Source of the DNA: Myxococcales bacterium
GTDB taxonomy: Bacteria; Myxococcota_A; Polyangia; Polyangiales; Polyangiaceae
Direction of reading: 5' to 3'
NCBI GenBank assembly: GCA_023248785.1
Contig: JAHFDX010000086.1
Coordinates: 3,228-10,257 of the forward strand
Length of the DNA stretch: 7,030 bases
The notes under the pieces were generated by a model. It was not told the DNA's origin and ran no database searches. It saw only the letters and a list, made by a program, of their open reading frames with translations. Numbering within the stretch: the stretch's first letter is position 1; each line of letters starts with the position of its first letter. Positions 6,056-7,030 of the stretch are shown here, piece after piece. Position numbers and translations under genes: made by a program.

Positions 6056-6673
6056 CTAGCTTCTTAGTTTCCTCTTCACCGCCGCAAGCATTTCCCACCG
6101 CAAGATCCCGCCTCCAGTGCGCACAAGAACCCAGTACGGTGCAAACGCACGGTCCGCACGCGCGTCCGTCGCAAGAACCCGAGTCTCGATGGAAACATGC
6201 GTTTCGCCTTCGACTTCGGCGCAGTGAAAACTCACGGCCGCTTTGCAGAATCCGGGTTTGTGAAATTGAACAAAGGCATTGGCGTCGGCAACATTCTGAA
6301 GATCACTCGTGGGTCGCCAGAATCGACCGATCGCGCCGAGCACGAGTTCCGAGGGGCGCTCGTCTGCCAAAAGCACAAATCCCTGATCTAAAAATTGCGT
6401 AACCAACGGCTCCGCTCGCACGTAACGAAATGGCTTTCCGGCAAGGCGTGCAATGGCAAGACGAATGGCCAAAAGAGAGCCGCCTAGCGGGATATCGGCT
6501 GGGGTGAGTGACCAAAGGGCCGAAATCACCTCATCGCGCGATGTCGCAATTTGCGCAGAATGCACGCTGACAAAGCGCCCTGCTTTGACAAAACGATCGA
6601 GCGCGAGCTCAGGGGCGAACTTCGTATCGGGGATCATACTCAGGGCATAGGGGTCACTTGAATTCACGTCCAT
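6056..6673 (-). CDS. SRPBCC-like hypothetical protein
   Basis: The 205-residue protein has no signal peptide or membrane segment. An early segment (about residues 34-60: FVSVHSAQIATSRDEVISALW) resembles the first strand and helix of START/SRPBCC-type ligand-binding folds. The middle gives GFVLLADERPSELVLGAIGRFWRP (98-121, with a GRFWRP motif), then FHKPGFCKAAVSFHC (137-151). The end, ETRVLATDARADRAFAPYWV followed by a helix with LRWEM, matches conserved uncharacterised proteins of this fold that I recognise by pattern only. No catalytic residues are evident; binding of a hydrophobic small molecule is the general inference. The start at ATG 6673 lies 20 bp after the amylase stop on the same strand, so cotranscription is likely. 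An in-frame ATG at 6637 (codon 13) is an alternative start. No clear Shine-Dalgarno is seen for either. Confidence 0.78.
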   Translation of the reverse strand: MDVNSSDPYALSMIPDTKFAPELALDRFVKAGRFVSVHSAQIATSRDEVISALWSLTPADIPLGGSLLAIRLAIARLAGKPFRYVRAEPLVTQFLDQGFVLLADERPSELVLGAIGRFWRPTSDLQNVADANAFVQFHKPGFCKAAVSFHCAEVEGETHVSIETRVLATDARADRAFAPYWVLVRTGGGILRWEMLAAVKRKLRS

Positions 6674-6693
6674 CCCGAAATCGCGCGGTTGAG

Positions 6694-7030
6694 CTAACGC
6701 AAAAAAATGCGCGTTTGCCGAGCTGGAATGATTTGCGACGTTCCCGTTACCGCCCCATTCATAACCAGTTCCTTCAACGATCCGGACGGAAGCCCTGTGA
6801 CCATCGCGTCTGCCTCGCCGCGATTGATGGCGACGTACAATTCGTCACCCGTTGTGGTCAATTTATAGAGCCATGTGCTCGCACTAACATCTACCGTCGT
6901 ACGCCTTCCACGACGCGTCGATGGATGCGCCGCGCGAATTTGCAAGAGTGCCTTTGTACGATCAAAAAGCCATGTTTGATCCAGAGATAGCCCGGACCAT
7001 TGCATCATTCGCCGATTGTCTGGATCGCCC
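6694..7030 (-). CDS. GH13 alpha-amylase-family protein, C-terminal fragment (5' partial)
   Basis: The frame is open to the right edge, so only the last 111 residues are present. It begins GDPDNRRMMQW, which fits the loop near the end of the GH13 barrel, followed by a helix containing ALLQIRAAHPSTRRG. It closes with a beta-sandwich domain C: WLYKLTTTGDELYVAINRG, GLPSGSLKELVMNG and IIPARQTRIFL, the usual end of secreted alpha-amylases and related enzymes. The catalytic Asp/Glu residues and any signal peptide lie outside the window, so exact specificity (amylase, maltogenic amylase, neopullulanase) cannot be fixed. The stop is TAG at 6694-6696 (minus strand). It is probably the upstream gene of an operon with the SRPBCC-like gene. 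Confidence 0.85.
   Translation of the reverse strand, partial: GDPDNRRMMQWSGLSLDQTWLFDRTKALLQIRAAHPSTRRGRRTTVDVSASTWLYKLTTTGDELYVAINRGEADAMVTGLPSGSLKELVMNGAVTGTSQIIPARQTRIFLR

Noticed and set aside
5841..6059. A 72-residue plus-strand frame over the lipoprotein's second half.
   Set aside because: It is a shadow of the better frame ending at 5962 and has a basic, low-information composition.

Overview
The window looks like a stretch of a Myxococcota chromosome, most likely from the Polyangia side of the phylum. The basis is gene content: a very large TPR + DUF3857 + transglutaminase-like protein, a Gly/Pro/Tyr-rich DUF4190 membrane protein, a small cysteine-containing lipoprotein, and an ERG25-like membrane hydroxylase. 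By eye the G+C content is in the upper 50s percent, lower than in most cultured myxobacteria. The assignment is an inference from protein style, not from a marker gene. Few of the starts have a strong Shine-Dalgarno; the clearest is before the antitoxin.

Layout. (1) 1-2667 (+): the C-terminal part of a long TPR/DUF3857 protein that begins before the window. Its transglutaminase-like fold appears to have lost all three catalytic residues. (2) 2680-3192 (-): a convergent DUF4190 two-helix membrane protein whose N-terminus is encoded by a 51-bp tandem repeat. (3) 3293-3919 (+): a divergent UreH/NicO-type metal transporter cut in two by one in-frame TGA. (4) 3966-4751 (+): an intact fatty-acid-hydroxylase-superfamily enzyme with a full set of histidine boxes, closest in style to C-4 sterol methyl oxidases. 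(5) 4752-5548 (+): a HigBA-type toxin-antitoxin operon with a palindromic operator candidate lying in its promoter. (6) 5549-5652: a gap with a strong hairpin. (7) 5653-5962 (+): a small lipoprotein gene broken by a frameshift. (8) 6673-6056 and 7030-6694 (-): an SRPBCC-like hypothetical gene 20 bp downstream of the 3' end of a GH13 alpha-amylase, probably one operon.

I see no single coherent new system. The most notable features are the apparent pseudo-transglutaminase, the two independently disrupted genes within about 2.7 kb (3293-5962), the toxin-antitoxin operon between them with a well-placed operator, and the bacterial ERG25-like hydroxylase. The disruptions may be real gene decay or assembly error; the sequence alone cannot decide.
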